From positions 496,001-560,000 of the forward strand of contig NZ_JAEAGO010000002.1 in assembly GCF_016464625.1 (NCBI RefSeq): a stretch of DNA of 64,000 bases, in the 5' to 3' direction. The notes beneath the pieces are model-generated. The model saw only the letters and a list, made by a program, of their open reading frames with translations. It was not told the DNA's origin and did not search any database. A program made the translations under genes and the position numbers. The stretch comes from Penaeicola halotolerans (GTDB lineage: Bacteria; Bacteroidota; Bacteroidia; Cytophagales; Cyclobacteriaceae). Positions 52,933-61,152 of the stretch are shown here, one piece after another (positions within the stretch are counted from its first letter, which is position 1; each line of letters begins with the position of its first letter).

Positions 52933-52971
52933 AATCTACAGCTGGTTAATTGGTTAGTTGTCTTTAATTTA

Positions 52972-52984
52972 GAGATAATATCTC
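52972..52984. promoter_or_regulatory. Palindrome upstream of the PIN-PhoH gene
   Basis: GAGATAATATCTC is a perfect 6-1-6 palindrome, 40 bases before the start at 52932. It is placed where an operator could act, but no regulator can be named. Confidence 0.3.
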
Positions 52985-53136
52985 GGAATAACTTCTCTAA
53001 ATCTTAAAAGAAATGCAGGTAATGATGAAAAAAATATAACCTGCTGTAAATCAATTTATTTCTAAAAACTGATGGGCTAATCATAACAGTACCTTAATGT
53101 CAGGTCACTGATAGCTAGTGTTTAAGTCAAGGAAAA

Positions 53137-53784
53137 CTAACTTTTCAAAAAGTACTTATCCTCTAACTCACGAGGTTCTATGCGGATCACACTGGCGAGT
53201 GTCAGCCTGACCAGTGTTTGTGAAGCTATAAATTTTGGGATTTGGGCTATCTCAGCAAAGGTCTTTAGTGTGATGAAGTCATGTTCTCCGAGATACTTCA
53301 TTAGTGCATTTTCTTTTTCTCCGTAGATAAATGAGATATCCTTTTCTTTTTTACCACGCTTGATGACTTGCCAGACCTCTTTGCTAGCTTGTATGCTGCG
53401 ATCCGCTACTCTTACATACGCTTTGCCTCTTTTATCAGCTGGACTAGTGATCACGTAGTGAGGCCTTTTGGTACTATGAGGGATTTTAAAGATTGCTACT
53501 CCTTTTTTCTCAGATAGTTTGATTACTTTGATTTCATAAGGGATTTCTGGTCTACAGTAGGTTTTAAAAGCCTTTTCTAAAGTATAAACTTCTTCTTCGA
53601 TATATCTTTGCCCACTGAGTGTGCCATCGTCATCTACACCGAGTAGTAAATATCCTCCAGCGGTATTGGCAAAGGCTACTGCTTCCCTGACTACTTTGTC
53701 AGGATGATTTACTTTCTTTTTAAATTCAAGGTGTAGACCCTCTCCACCTTCTACCAGCTTTTTGAGTTCTTGTAGCGTCATCAT
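53137..53784 (-). CDS. AlbA_2 (Schlafen AAA_4-like) domain protein
   Basis: Protein of 215 residues. The N-terminal ~120 residues form an AlbA_2 domain: LHLEFKKKVNHPDKVVREAV, then AFANTAGGYLLLGVDDDG (about residues 37-54) and, after a strand-rich stretch, KAYVRVADRSIQAS near 123-136. The C-terminal ~70 residues contain a probable winged-helix segment (FITLKTFAEIAQIPKFIASQTLVRL). Such proteins are thought to bind nucleic acid or nucleotides; the role is not established. A terminator at 53808-53826 separates it from the MoxR gene, so it has its own promoter. ATG codons at 53784 and 53781 are both possible. Confidence 0.8.
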   Translation of the reverse strand: MMTLQELKKLVEGGEGLHLEFKKKVNHPDKVVREAVAFANTAGGYLLLGVDDDGTLSGQRYIEEEVYTLEKAFKTYCRPEIPYEIKVIKLSEKKGVAIFKIPHSTKRPHYVITSPADKRGKAYVRVADRSIQASKEVWQVIKRGKKEKDISFIYGEKENALMKYLGEHDFITLKTFAEIAQIPKFIASQTLVRLTLASVIRIEPRELEDKYFLKS

Positions 53785-53801
53785 GTATGTTTTGCTGGGA
53801 T

Positions 53802-53826
53802 AAAAAAAGGAGGCTACTCACCTCCT
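53802..53826 (-). terminator. Terminator after the VWA-MoxR genes
   Basis: AGGAGG / CCTCCT (53808-53813 and 53821-53826) with a 7-base loop. On the minus strand the stem is followed by seven T residues (A run at 53802-53808 on the plus strand). It lies between the MoxR stop and the AlbA_2 start. Confidence 0.7.
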
Positions 53827-53850
53827 CTGCAAATATATCAAATTAGCTGT

Positions 53851-55368
53851 TTAGCTAAAATCCTCATCTTCATCACCCAGATCTCCTGTCATGTCAAACA
53901 TGCTGCTGAAGAGATCCTTGAATTGAAGGCCTGTTTCCAAAGTCTTTTTACTAATCTGACTAAACTCTGCTAGACCATGAAGTGCAAATTCCATGTAGAA
54001 CTCTTTTTCTATGTCAGCAAGTTTAGGCACATAGTGTTTGACTAGATCCTCTAATCCAGGTACCTGACTCAGAGTTTCCTTGTAAGTCTTATCACTAGAT
54101 TGCGTCAATATGTCGAGGGTATTTCCCGAACCAAACCATTCCATGATCGGTGCATAGTGGTTTTCTTTCTCCTTTTTACTTTTCTCAGGATCTGGGAAAA
54201 AGGATAGGAATAAAGATCTGATGGATTTGCCGATCAGTGACTGTGCTACAATACCCGCGCCTTCTTGCTCACCTTCATAGACAAGCTCTATTTTGCCCGT
54301 GATGGCTGGGATGATGCCGATAAAGTCAACCACTCGAAGCACAGTGTTTTCTTCTTTATTGATCAGTACTCTACGCTCTGCAGCACTCATGAGATTTTCA
54401 TAAGCTGATATAGTCAATCGAGCAGATACGCCACTCTTTTCATCTACGTACTCGCTAGAGCGTGCTTCTACTGCTACTTGCTCTATGAGATCTTTGGCCA
54501 GTTCAGGGATGTGGATATTTCCAGCACTTCTCTTTTGAAGTCTTGCCTCTTGGGCTGTGATGCGCTTACCGATTTCGATAGACTTAGGATAGTGGGTGAT
54601 GATCTGGCTTTCGATACGATCCTTGAGCGGTGTCACGATACTTCCTCTGTTAGTGTAGTCCTCAGGATTGGCAGTAAAGACAAACTGGATATCTAAAGGC
54701 AGTCTCAGCTTAAATCCTCTGATTTGAATGTCACCCTCTTGTAATATATTGAAAAGGGAAACTTGAATCCTTGCCTGAAGGTCTGGGAGTTCGTTGATCA
54801 CAAAAATAGATCTATGGGCTCTTGGGATCATTCCATAGTGTAATACTCGCTCATCAGAGTAGCTGAGTTTTAGAGTAGCAGCCTTGATGGGGTCGATATC
54901 ACCTATCAAATCTGCCACAGACACATCTGGTGTGGCTAGCTTCTCAGCATATCGATCGTCTCTATGCCACCATTCTATCGGTGTCTGATCTCCATGTGCT
55001 TTGATCAAATCCTGCGCAGCATGTGAGATAGGAACCATAGGATCGTCATTGAGTTCGCTACCTTTGACTACTGGGATGTATTCATCTAGCAACTTGGTCA
55101 TCATACGGGCTAGCCTAGTTTTAGCTTGTCCACGAAGTCCTAGTAGGTTGATATTGTGCATAGAGAGGATAGCTCTCTCTAGGTCTGGGATGACCGTATC
55201 TTCATATCCATAGATTCCTTCGAAGACTTGCTCTCCTTTTTGGAGTTTGGAGATTAAGTTTGCCCTCAACTCCTCTTTGATAGACTTTGGTGTATAGCCG
55301 GTAGCTTTAAGCTCACCTAAGGTTTTGATTTTAAGGAGGTCTTTAGCGGAGATTTTTTCGTATTGCAT
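53851..55368 (-). CDS. MoxR-type AAA+ ATPase (magnesium-chelatase ChlI-like)
   Basis: AAA+ protein of 505 residues. Walker A is GLRGQAKT at residues 77-84. The Walker B/sensor region reads SIFVINELPDLQARIQVSLFN (about 192-212). The pre-sensor and arginine-finger segments (FVFTANPEDYTNRGSIVTPLKDR, about 235-257) follow. Residues 380-505 are an extra C-terminal helical region. MoxR ATPases work with von Willebrand A proteins as chaperones that load cofactors or remodel complexes. The VWA partner is encoded 3 bases upstream on the same strand, which fixes the pairing. The client of this pair cannot be read from the neighbourhood. Confidence 0.85.
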   Translation of the reverse strand: MQYEKISAKDLLKIKTLGELKATGYTPKSIKEELRANLISKLQKGEQVFEGIYGYEDTVIPDLERAILSMHNINLLGLRGQAKTRLARMMTKLLDEYIPVVKGSELNDDPMVPISHAAQDLIKAHGDQTPIEWWHRDDRYAEKLATPDVSVADLIGDIDPIKAATLKLSYSDERVLHYGMIPRAHRSIFVINELPDLQARIQVSLFNILQEGDIQIRGFKLRLPLDIQFVFTANPEDYTNRGSIVTPLKDRIESQIITHYPKSIEIGKRITAQEARLQKRSAGNIHIPELAKDLIEQVAVEARSSEYVDEKSGVSARLTISAYENLMSAAERRVLINKEENTVLRVVDFIGIIPAITGKIELVYEGEQEGAGIVAQSLIGKSIRSLFLSFFPDPEKSKKEKENHYAPIMEWFGSGNTLDILTQSSDKTYKETLSQVPGLEDLVKHYVPKLADIEKEFYMEFALHGLAEFSQISKKTLETGLQFKDLFSSMFDMTGDLGDEDEDFS

Positions 55369-55371
55369 GTA

Positions 55372-56469
55372 TTAAAATCTTTTAGTTCTATTTCTTTTAA
55401 AATCTTCAAAAATCAAATGGCCTAAGCCTTCTAAGCTACTGTAGTAGGCATTACCATTATTGACTTTGGTGAACTCCTTCACGAACTCTTTTAGATAAGG
55501 ATCTGAGGCAATCATAAAAGTCGTCACAGGTATACTGAGTTTTCGACATTGAGCAGCAAGCTTGAGTGTTTCATTGAGGATTTTGCTGTCGATACCAAAG
55601 CTATTTTTATAGTATTTGATGCCCACTTTAAGACAAGTAGGCTTGCCATCAGTGATCATGAAGATCTGTTTATTGGCATTTTTTCTTTTCCTCAAAAGGT
55701 CCATCGCTAGTTCTAAGCCAGCTACTGTATTGGTATGATAGGGCCCTACTTGCAAAAAGGGTAAGTCTTTCAACTGAATCTGCCAAGCATCATTACCGAA
55801 GACGATGATGTCAAGGGTGTCTTTAGGGTACTTGGTTTTTATCAATTCAGCAAGTGCCATGGCCACCTTTTTAGCAGGAGTGATCCTGTCCTCCCCATAT
55901 AGTATCATCGAGTGGGAGATGTCGATCATAAGTACAGTAGAGGTCTGTGATTTATACTCTCTTTCTACTACTTCTAGATCATCTTCTGTAAGTTTAAAGT
56001 CTCCAAGGCCATGATTGACGTGGGCGTTACGGATAGATTCCGTGAGCGCGATTTGGTCTAAATTATCCCCAAACTCATAAGCTCTGCGATCAGTGCCTTG
56101 CTCATCCCCTAGACCTGTGAATTTGGTTGAGTGGTTTCCTTTGTTACCCTTTTTTAGCTTGCCAAATATTTCATCAAGGGCGCTCTTTCTGATCGCCTGC
56201 TCACCTTTTGGTGTGACCTTAAATGATCCTTTGGCATTTTCTTCTGTGAGATATCCCTTGTCCTTAAGGTCTTGTATGAAATCTCCTATTCCATAATTGG
56301 AGCTGGTGAGATTGTATCTCTTATCTAAGTTACTCAACCAGCTGAGGGCTTCAGCGGCATCTCCACCAGTCATACTGACTAGTTGTAGAAAGATATTGAG
56401 CAGGTTTTCGAATCTAGATTTTTCTGGATCTTGCTCTGGGATGAATTTAGTGAATCTATATCCTCGCAT
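55372..56469 (-). CDS. VWA-domain protein paired with the MoxR ATPase
   Basis: Protein of 365 residues from the ATG at 56469; an in-frame TTG at 56478 is less likely. The N-terminal ~110 residues are helical, with a winged-helix-like stretch (FIQDLKDKGYLTEENAKGSF). The C-terminal half is a von Willebrand A domain with an intact metal site, DISHS at residues 183-187 (in VLMIDISHSMILYGED), the Thr region in VGPYHTNTVAGLEL and the Asp in FMITDGKPT. It lacks a signal peptide and membrane helix, so it is cytosolic. It is the first gene of the unit with the MoxR ATPase. Confidence 0.85.
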   Translation of the reverse strand: MRGYRFTKFIPEQDPEKSRFENLLNIFLQLVSMTGGDAAEALSWLSNLDKRYNLTSSNYGIGDFIQDLKDKGYLTEENAKGSFKVTPKGEQAIRKSALDEIFGKLKKGNKGNHSTKFTGLGDEQGTDRRAYEFGDNLDQIALTESIRNAHVNHGLGDFKLTEDDLEVVEREYKSQTSTVLMIDISHSMILYGEDRITPAKKVAMALAELIKTKYPKDTLDIIVFGNDAWQIQLKDLPFLQVGPYHTNTVAGLELAMDLLRKRKNANKQIFMITDGKPTCLKVGIKYYKNSFGIDSKILNETLKLAAQCRKLSIPVTTFMIASDPYLKEFVKEFTKVNNGNAYYSSLEGLGHLIFEDFKRNRTKRF

Positions 56470-56639
56470 ATGTAGCAAACACGAATTGAGTGTCTGGAGT
56501 TTATTTAATTAGTCGAAATGTCAGCGCAATCCGATATGTATTGATAAGTGGCTAGTCTTTGTAGGATAAAAATGCTGATAATCAGTCTGTGTGCTGATTA
56601 ATTTTTGTTTCAATAGTTTTATAAATCAAAGACTAATTC

Positions 56640-56647
56640 TATCTTTG
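56640..56647 (+). promoter_or_regulatory. -7 box before rpsP
   Basis: TATCTTTG is an exact TAnnTTTG match, 51 bases upstream of the rpsP start. A T-rich stretch about 20 bases upstream may serve as the -33 element. It would drive the rpsP-rimM-trmD genes. Confidence 0.6.
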
Positions 56648-56698
56648 CAGTCCGAAAAAGATGGACGGGATCCATCGCATGACTAAAACAACAATAAA

Positions 56699-57256
56699 AT
56701 GTCAGTAAAAATCAGATTAGCCCGTAGAGGTAAAAAAAGAAAGCCATTCTATGATGTAGTAGTGGCTGATGCTCGTGCGCCACGTGATGGTAAGTTCATC
56801 GAGAAAATTGGTTCATACAATCCAAACACTAACCCAGCTACTATCGAGATCAATGACGATAAAGCATTAACATGGGTGCTGAATGGAGCGCAGCCAACTG
56901 ATACTGTGAAGGCGATGCTTTCATACAGAGGGGTGTTATTGAAAAAACATCTTCAAATTGGTGTATTGAAAGGTGCCATCACTCAAGAGCAAGCAGATGC
57001 TAAGTTTGAAGAGTGGAAAGCGTCTAAAGACAGCAAAATCTCTGGTAAGGTAGAAGGACTAGCTAAAGCTAAGCAAGATGCTAAGAAAGCTGCTCTAGAT
57101 GCTGAGGCTAAGAAGAATGCTGCTAGACTTGAGGCTATCGCTGCTAAGCAGAAGGAAGCTGAAGCAGCCGCTGCAGAGACAGCTGAAGAGCCGACTGCAG
57201 AAAGCGCAGAAGGAGAAGCTCCTGCGGCAGAAGATAACACTGAAGAGCAAAACTAA
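56699..57256 (+). CDS. rpsP: 30S ribosomal protein S16 with long Ala/Lys/Glu-rich tail
   Basis: Small-subunit ribosomal protein needed for 30S assembly. The first ~85 residues are the conserved S16 fold ([51 protein letters not shown]). The total length of 185 residues is about twice that of E. coli S16 (82): the extra ~95 residues form a tail rich in Ala, Lys and Glu that ends with an acidic stretch. Such tails occur in other Bacteroidota. It is the first gene of the rpsP-rimM-trmD-rplS group and has a -7 box upstream. Confidence 0.97.
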   Translation: MSVKIRLARRGKKRKPFYDVVVADARAPRDGKFIEKIGSYNPNTNPATIEINDDKALTWVLNGAQPTDTVKAMLSYRGVLLKKHLQIGVLKGAITQEQADAKFEEWKASKDSKISGKVEGLAKAKQDAKKAALDAEAKKNAARLEAIAAKQKEAEAAAAETAEEPTAESAEGEAPAAEDNTEEQN

Positions 57257-57268
57257 ACACTCTGTCCC

Positions 57269-57796
57269 ATGAATAAGGAAGCTTGCTTCCAGTTGGGATA
57301 TGTGGCTAAAATTCACGGTATTCACGGTGAAGTCAGCATCGTACTAGATGTAGACAATCCAGAGTACTACCAAAATTTGGAATCAGTCTTTGTAGAGTTT
57401 AACTCTCGACTGGTTCCTTTTTTTATTGAGTATATGGTGTTGCAGGAAAGGCGCGCACTTGTAAAGTTTGAAGACTTTGACTCTGTGGATCAAGCCGAAC
57501 AACTGGAGGGTTGTGTATTGTACTTACCAGTGCAAATGCTCCCTGAATTAGGTCCTGATAAGTATTATTATCATGAGCTATCAGGATATGCTATACAAGA
57601 TGCACACTTGGGTGGATTAGGCACTGTAGCCAATATCTATGAGATGCCAAGCCAAGTGTTGATTGGGATGGAATATTTTGGAAAAGAAGTCTTGATTCCT
57701 ATCAATGATGCCATCGTGACTAAAGTAGATAAGTCGCTAAAGGTGATTCATACCAATCTACCAGAAGGGCTGTTGGATGTATATCTAGAAGACTAA
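57269..57796 (+). CDS. rimM: Ribosome maturation factor RimM
   Basis: Assembly factor for the 30S head, binding S19 and acting on 16S rRNA maturation. The protein of 175 residues has the N-terminal RimM block (LGYVAKIHGIHGEVSI, about residues 9-24) and a C-terminal PRC-barrel-like domain (YYYHELSGYAIQDAHLGGLG, then VLIPINDAIVTKVD). It lies 12 bases after rpsP and 3 bases before trmD, so all are cotranscribed. Confidence 0.95.
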   Translation: MNKEACFQLGYVAKIHGIHGEVSIVLDVDNPEYYQNLESVFVEFNSRLVPFFIEYMVLQERRALVKFEDFDSVDQAEQLEGCVLYLPVQMLPELGPDKYYYHELSGYAIQDAHLGGLGTVANIYEMPSQVLIGMEYFGKEVLIPINDAIVTKVDKSLKVIHTNLPEGLLDVYLED

Positions 57797-57799
57797 AAT

Positions 57800-58477
57800 A
57801 TGAGGATCGATATCATTACTTGTTTGCCGTCACTTCTTGAGAGTCCTTTTAGTGCGTCTATTTTGAAGCGTGCAATTGATAAAGGATTGGTCACTGTAGA
57901 GATCCATGATTTGAGAGCTTACAGTACAGACAAGCACAAAAGTATAGATGATTATCCATTTGGTGGAGGCGCAGGGATGGTCATGTCGATCGAACCGATA
58001 GATGGATGTATATCGGCACTGAAGTCACAGCGAGACTACGATGAAATCATCTACATGACGCCAGATGGTGAGAGGTTCAGTCAACGTATCGCCAATGAGT
58101 TATCCTTGAAGGGAAACATCATTATCCTTTGTGGGCACTATAAGGGAATCGATGAGCGAGCCAGACAAATGTTTGTCACGAGAGAAATCAGTATAGGTGA
58201 CTATGTGCTTTCTGGTGGAGAACTTGCGGCAGCAGTCGTCTCAGATGCGATCATCAGATTGCTTCCAGGAGTCCTTTCAGATGAAACATCGGCATTGACG
58301 GACTCCTTTCAAGATAATCTACTAGCTCCTCCTGTGTATACAAGACCAGCTGAGTATAAAGGGCTCAAAGTACCCGAAGTACTACTCTCTGGGCATGAGC
58401 AGAAGATATCTGAGTGGAGATTTGAGCAAGCGATAAAGCGAACTAAAGAGAGAAGACCAGACCTATTAGCAGATTGA
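57800..58477 (+). CDS. trmD: tRNA (guanine-37-N1)-methyltransferase
   Basis: SPOUT-class enzyme that methylates G37 next to the anticodon of certain tRNAs, preventing frameshifting. The protein of 225 residues is slightly shorter than E. coli TrmD (255). The start [30 protein letters not shown] (about residues 51-63), [11 protein letters not shown] (about 112-122, cofactor knot) and [15 protein letters not shown] (about 132-146) are the conserved knot and active-site segments. It is followed after 117 bases by rplS, which has its own -7 box. Confidence 0.96.
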   Translation: MRIDIITCLPSLLESPFSASILKRAIDKGLVTVEIHDLRAYSTDKHKSIDDYPFGGGAGMVMSIEPIDGCISALKSQRDYDEIIYMTPDGERFSQRIANELSLKGNIIILCGHYKGIDERARQMFVTREISIGDYVLSGGELAAAVVSDAIIRLLPGVLSDETSALTDSFQDNLLAPPVYTRPAEYKGLKVPEVLLSGHEQKISEWRFEQAIKRTKERRPDLLAD

Positions 58478-58549
58478 GTTAAGTAGCTAATATTTCAGGT
58501 TTTAACTAAATATTTTTCTAAGGAAAATATCATACAGAAAAAAAATTCA

Positions 58550-58557
58550 TATATTTG
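58550..58557 (+). promoter_or_regulatory. -7 box before rplS
   Basis: TATATTTG is an exact TAnnTTTG match, 37 bases before the rplS ATG. It suggests that rplS can be transcribed separately from the genes upstream. Confidence 0.55.
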
Positions 58558-58594
58558 CAATCCATTTCGGATTAGAACTAGACATACTAAAGAT

Positions 58595-58951
58595 ATGAGC
58601 GACTTAATTAAACTTATTGAAGAGGAATACAAAGACGTAAGAGCTAATTTTCCTACTTTCAATGCTGGAGATACGATCAACGTTCACGTGAAAATCAAAG
58701 AAGGTAACAAAGAGAGAATCCAGCAGTTCCAAGGAACAGTAATCCAGAGAAAAAATGCTAACTCTAACGGTGAAACTTTCACAGTAAGAAAAGTTTCTAA
58801 CGGTGTTGGTGTTGAGAGAATTTTCCCTATCCTTTCTCCAAGCATCGAAAAAATCGAGCTATTGAGACAAGGTAAAGTAAGAAGAGCTAGATTGTTCTAC
58901 CTAAGAGGTCGTCAAGGTAAGGCAGCTAGAATCAAAGAGAAAATTGGTTAA
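58595..58951 (+). CDS. rplS: 50S ribosomal protein L19
   Basis: Large-subunit protein at the interface with the 30S subunit. Its 118 residues are the standard length. The family blocks [20 protein letters not shown] (about residues 22-41), [30 protein letters not shown] (about 67-86) and [20 protein letters not shown] are all present. A perfect hairpin terminator follows. Confidence 0.97.
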   Translation: MSDLIKLIEEEYKDVRANFPTFNAGDTINVHVKIKEGNKERIQQFQGTVIQRKNANSNGETFTVRKVSNGVGVERIFPILSPSIEKIELLRQGKVRRARLFYLRGRQGKAARIKEKIG

Positions 58952-58971
58952 TGGTTATAATAATAGATTAA

Positions 58972-59001
58972 AAAAGGGCTTTCGGTTTCGAAAGCCCTTT
59001 T
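58972..59001 (+). terminator. Terminator after rplS
   Basis: The perfect 13-bp stem AAAAGGGCTTTCG / CGAAAGCCCTTTT with loop GTTT is followed by a further T-rich run. Symmetry of the A and T runs may let it serve the convergent methyltransferase gene too. Confidence 0.9.
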
Positions 59002-59050
59002 CTTTTGTCTTATAGTTTGATGTTGTAAACTGTGGGTGATTATTTAGTTA

Positions 59051-60259
59051 CTATTTTTTCTGCATTTTAGCAATGTAGAAGCCATCAAAGCCACTCTGAT
59101 GAGCCAGGACACGCTCTTCATGGATGAGAGTGAAATCTTTACCAGCTTCTGAGGCTAGAAACTTTTCTACTTGAAGGTTATTTTCCTCTGGCAGTATACT
59201 ACATGTCGCATAGACCATGATACCCCCAGATTTGAGCATCTTAGAGTAGTTATGCAGGATGTCTTCTTGTAATGTTTTGACATGCTCAATGCTGTCTGGA
59301 CTGAGCTTCCATTTCGTGTCTGGATTTCTCCTAAGTACGCCTAGTCCTGAGCAAGGCACATCTAGGAGGAGCCTGTCTGCACTTTCGTGTAGACGCTTGA
59401 TCGTCTTATTGTTTTCTATCAGTCTACTTTCTATGATCTGTACACCAGCTCTTCTCGCTCTAATCTTGAGGTTGAAAAGTTTCCACTCTTCAACATCCAT
59501 AGAGATGATTCTGCCCTTGTTTTGCATCATGGCTGCGATATGAAGGGATTTACCACCGGCACCTGCACAGGCATCGATCACACGCATGCCTGGTGCTACA
59601 TCCAGTGCTGCTGCTACGCGCTGAGAACTGCCATCCTGCACTTCGAAGAGACCTTGTTTAAAGGCTGGATTAAGAAATATATTTTGTCTTTTCTCTAAGA
59701 CCAAGGCATCTGGATAGTCTGGTACTAAGTAAGCTTGGACATCCGTAGATGCCAAAGTGCTTGCCAGCTCTTTAGGAGTTGTCTTTAGTCTATTGACTCT
59801 GAGAACTACCTCTGCTTGATCATTGAGCGCAGCGATTTCTTCTGGCCATAAATCGCCAAGTTGCATGCTTGCTTTTTGATCTAGCCAGTCAGGGATAGAT
59901 TCTAAAATAGCCCTGTTGTCTAACGCTTCATATTGCTTTTTAATCTTGTCAGGTCTGAGCGTAGTAAACTCTTCCCAGTCTGGAAGATCATGTCCTTGAA
60001 GGATTGCCCAAGTGCCAAAGGCTCTATAGTAGTGAACTTTTTTAGATTGGTCTATTGGGGTTAAGGTGGTGATTAGTCTCCACCATCTGACTATTTCGTA
60101 GATATTTTCAGCGATGAATGCACGGTCTCTTGCACCCCATCTTTTATTGGTTTTGAGTAGCTTCTCTACTACTTTATCAGCATAAAGGTTGTCATGAAAG
60201 ATTTGATAGAGTCCTTCGGCTACTGCCTCTGTAGTATTTTTGTGAAGTCTTATTGGCAT
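59051..60259 (-). CDS. RsmB-like rRNA (cytosine-5)-methyltransferase
   Basis: SAM-dependent RNA methyltransferase of the RsmB/NOP2/Sun family, 402 residues. The AdoMet block VIDACAGAGGKSLHIAA lies near residues 224-240. The two family cysteines are in LLDVPCSGLGVLRRNPDTKW (catalytic motif IV, near 300) and YATCSILPEENNLQVEKFL (motif VI, near 350), both intact. The N-terminal ~120 residues are helical, like the RsmB N-terminus. The target is most likely a 16S rRNA cytosine, but another rRNA or tRNA site cannot be excluded. A TACCTTTG -7 box lies 18 bases upstream. Confidence 0.9.
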   Translation of the reverse strand: MPIRLHKNTTEAVAEGLYQIFHDNLYADKVVEKLLKTNKRWGARDRAFIAENIYEIVRWWRLITTLTPIDQSKKVHYYRAFGTWAILQGHDLPDWEEFTTLRPDKIKKQYEALDNRAILESIPDWLDQKASMQLGDLWPEEIAALNDQAEVVLRVNRLKTTPKELASTLASTDVQAYLVPDYPDALVLEKRQNIFLNPAFKQGLFEVQDGSSQRVAAALDVAPGMRVIDACAGAGGKSLHIAAMMQNKGRIISMDVEEWKLFNLKIRARRAGVQIIESRLIENNKTIKRLHESADRLLLDVPCSGLGVLRRNPDTKWKLSPDSIEHVKTLQEDILHNYSKMLKSGGIMVYATCSILPEENNLQVEKFLASEAGKDFTLIHEERVLAHQSGFDGFYIAKMQKK

Positions 60260-60276
60260 GTTTTAAAATTAAGTCA

Positions 60277-60284
60277 CAAAGGTA
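60277..60284 (-). promoter_or_regulatory. -7 box before the RsmB-like gene
   Basis: On the minus strand TACCTTTG, an exact TAnnTTTG match, 17 bases upstream of the ATG at 60259, giving a short leader. Confidence 0.5.
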
Positions 60285-60319
60285 AGCATTATTTAGCGTA
60301 ATGCGCTTCTGACAGGATA

Positions 60320-60835
60320 TTAGTCCTTTAGGTATATGTCTGGTAGTGGGTATCCATCGCTTTCAGCACTCCAGAAGATATTCATGATGTAGTAGCGGTC
60401 TTTTCCTTTGAGTAGTTGGATGCTATTGATGCCTCTATTAGTAGTGGGGCCATCTTTAGTGGCTCTCGTGGCATAAGTGGTGAATACATGCACGATGCTA
60501 CCATAAGTTTCTGTTTTCCTAGCGAGCTCTTCTTCAAAGAAACCAGTGGTTCTTCGGCTACTGGTAAACATCTCTACATAGTCAGCAGGTGTCCAATAGC
60601 GGTAAGAGATTTCTCCAGCGGCATTTTTTGTGGTTGGGATGAGTTTGGCATCTTTGGCAAATAGATTAGTGAATCTGTCCCAATCTCGAGCTTCATTGGC
60701 TTCTCCAGAGATCACTTCATACAGTGCCTCTATGATGTTGTCTATAGACTCTGTGTCTTGACTATATACAGTCTGTGCATTGGTTGCTAATGAGACGATA
60801 CATATAAGGGAAATGGATAATAAGATTTTTTTCAT
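60320..60835 (-). CDS. Secreted NTF2-like/SnoaL-like fold protein
   Basis: Protein of 171 residues with a signal peptide (MKKILLSISLICIVSLATNA, cleavage likely before QTVYSQ). The mature part follows the cone-shaped NTF2-like plan: an N-terminal helix IDNIIEALYEVISGEAN, RDWDRFTNLFAKDAKLIPT near residues 55-73, and C-terminal strands with THxGINSI-type NRGINSIQLLKG and YYIMNIFWSAESDG. No catalytic residues can be assigned. It starts 2 bases after the DUF721 gene stop on the same strand. Confidence 0.75.
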   Translation of the reverse strand: MKKILLSISLICIVSLATNAQTVYSQDTESIDNIIEALYEVISGEANEARDWDRFTNLFAKDAKLIPTTKNAAGEISYRYWTPADYVEMFTSSRRTTGFFEEELARKTETYGSIVHVFTTYATRATKDGPTTNRGINSIQLLKGKDRYYIMNIFWSAESDGYPLPDIYLKD

Positions 60836-60837
60836 GG

Positions 60838-61152
60838 CTATAAAAAGATGATTTCTTCTACGACATCTTTACCAAATTCTTGGACGATGATCTCCATGAC
60901 TTTATGCCGAGTCATCATCATTTCTTGCTTCAGAGGCGCAGAGGTGAGTGTAACAAATAGTTTTTTATCCTTAATATAAAGGCTTGATGTGCGCTTGGCG
61001 ATAGGTGTGCCCATGAGTTTTTCCCAAGAGCTGATCAAGCTTTTTTCTTCAAACTTATCTTTGATCTGATAGGTCTTCAGGAGCTGATCGATGGCTTCTT
61101 TTAGCGGACTTATATTAGACTTTCTTTTAAACTGTTCTGGTGTATTTTTCAT
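60838..61152 (-). CDS. DUF721 (DciA-like) protein
   Basis: Small protein of 104 residues of the DUF721 family. In many bacteria related DciA proteins load the replicative helicase DnaB. The family pattern is visible: LKEAIDQLLKTYQIKDKF, then SLISSWEKLMGTPIAKRTSS with the conserved Trp, and KKLFVTLTSAPLKQEMMM. Its ATG overlaps the stop of the hemW-like gene (ATGA at 61149-61152), so the two are translationally coupled. Confidence 0.82.
   Translation of the reverse strand: MKNTPEQFKRKSNISPLKEAIDQLLKTYQIKDKFEEKSLISSWEKLMGTPIAKRTSSLYIKDKKLFVTLTSAPLKQEMMMTRHKVMEIIVQEFGKDVVEEIIFL

Noticed and set aside
53137-53784. Defence-system component (Schlafen/AlbA type)
   Set aside because: AlbA_2 domains occur in some defence loci, but here the gene is single, has no effector partner and is separated from the MoxR pair by a terminator.
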